Assembly: GCF_030163755.1 (NCBI RefSeq)
Contig: NZ_JASJOE010000005.1
Coordinates: 1 to 64,000 of the forward strand
Origin: Roseicyclus amphidinii
GTDB lineage: Bacteria; Pseudomonadota; Alphaproteobacteria; Rhodobacterales; Rhodobacteraceae
Length of the DNA stretch: 64,000 nucleotides
Direction of reading: 5' to 3'
The notes below the pieces were generated by a model, which saw only the letters and a list, made by a program, of their open reading frames with translations, was not told the DNA's origin and searched no databases. Shown here in pieces: positions 63,516-64,000 of this stretch; the stretch's first letter is position 1, and each line of letters opens with the position of its first letter. The position numbers were made by a program, and so were the translations under genes.

Positions 63516-64000
63516 TCAGGCTGCGGGAACGGGATGCCAGCGGCCATCCTCGGCCGAGGCGAAAGCGGTGTCGATGACGCGGGCCACGGCCAGCCCCTCG
63601 CGGAAGGTGGGCCAGACCGGTTCGCCGGACTGGATCGCCTGCAGGAAATCCCGCGCCTCGATGATGATCTGGTCCTGGTAGCCGGTGCCATGCCCCGGCC
63701 CCTGGCAGAAGGGCAGGTAATCGGGATGCGCGGGCCCGGTCAGGATGCGGGTGAAGCCGCGCGTGGCCTCCGGCCCTTCGGCGCGGTAGAGGTGGACGGC
63801 GTTCTGATCCTCCTGGTCGAAGCGGATCGCGCCTTTTGTGCCATGGATTTCATAGGCATAGCCCATCTTGCGCCCCGTCGCCGCGCGGCTGAAATAGAGG
63901 TGCCCCATCGCTCCGCCGGCGAAGCGCACCATCATCTGCCCGTGGTCGTCATTGTCGACCGCGACACCGCCGCGGGTGGGGTGGATCGTCTCGACCCGCG
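63516..64000 (-). CDS. Gfo/Idh/MocA-family oxidoreductase, C-terminal part (cut by window edge)
   Basis: About 160 residues of the C-terminal substrate domain are present; the gene continues past the right end. VETIHPTRGGVAVDNDDHGQ leads into MMVRFAGGAMGHLYFSRAAT and EIHGTKGAIRFDQEDQNAVH, standard for this family. It ends WHPVPAA and is followed after 14 bases by the IolE-like gene. Probably a second cyclitol dehydrogenase of the inositol locus. The NAD-binding half is outside the window. Confidence 0.88.
   Translation of the reverse strand, partial: RVETIHPTRGGVAVDNDDHGQMMVRFAGGAMGHLYFSRAATGRKMGYAYEIHGTKGAIRFDQEDQNAVHLYRAEGPEATRGFTRILTGPAHPDYLPFCQGPGHGTGYQDQIIIEARDFLQAIQSGEPVWPTFREGLAVARVIDTAFASAEDGRWHPVPAA

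Overview
The window is GC-rich chromosomal DNA that fits a member of the Rhodobacteraceae (Alphaproteobacteria). The evidence is the gene repertoire (aglEFGAK, a metal-cysteine-free HemB, a heme A synthase of the alphaproteobacterial type, an IalB-type protein), the codon bias, and intergenic palindromes and short motifs of a kind I recall from that family. I see no rRNA, phage, insertion sequence, integrase or CRISPR array. The only RNA gene I am sure of is one tRNA-Arg(CCG).

Positions 1-12358 form an alpha-glucoside and glucose catabolic locus. The minus-strand operon aglE-F-G-A-K encodes an ABC importer and a GH13 alpha-glucosidase. It is followed by edd and the first part of eda (Entner-Doudoroff). 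The divergent plus-strand unit holds the LacI-type regulator aglR, a GH1 beta-glucosidase and glucokinase. Imported di- or oligosaccharides would be cut to glucose, phosphorylated and sent to the Entner-Doudoroff pathway. Two LacI-type operators lie at the predicted start sites of aglE and aglR, and a different palindrome lies in the predicted edd promoter.

Positions 12365-46605 are mostly housekeeping and envelope genes: an acetyltransferase, M32 carboxypeptidase, ctaA, a TrmJ-like methylase, a ThiE-like protein, patatin, an acyl-CoA synthetase/DsbA-like/MFS operon beside an XRE-cupin regulator, mfd, hemB, a SYLF lipoprotein, a penicillin acylase-type hydrolase, an ATPase-metA-hydrolase-ppk2-tetR run, a HerA-like ATPase, an IalB-like protein, a ketosynthase-ACP-LpxD trio, an L,D-transpeptidase, a DUF882 peptidase and msrBA. 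Two convergent gene junctions (23772-23860 and 37381-37490) are each filled with four perfect or near-perfect palindromes. A lower-GC patch at 32391-32841 carries small membrane ORFs, one of which has an in-frame stop.

Positions 46684-64000 begin with the tRNA and continue with two more carbohydrate systems. The first is a CUT1 ABC importer with an SDR and a mannitol-dehydrogenase-family enzyme, laid out like the rhodobacterial polyol (smo/mtlK) operon but with a glucose-type binding protein and a divergent ROK regulator. The second is a CUT2 ABC importer followed by a phytanoyl-CoA-dioxygenase-like gene and iolB. A LacI-type regulator diverges from it, and beyond that an IolE-like gene sits between two Gfo/Idh/MocA oxidoreductases, the last cut by the window edge. 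This is probably an inositol locus. In all three ABC operons a strong stem-loop separates the binding-protein gene from the next permease gene, a layout expected to raise the amount of binding protein over permease.
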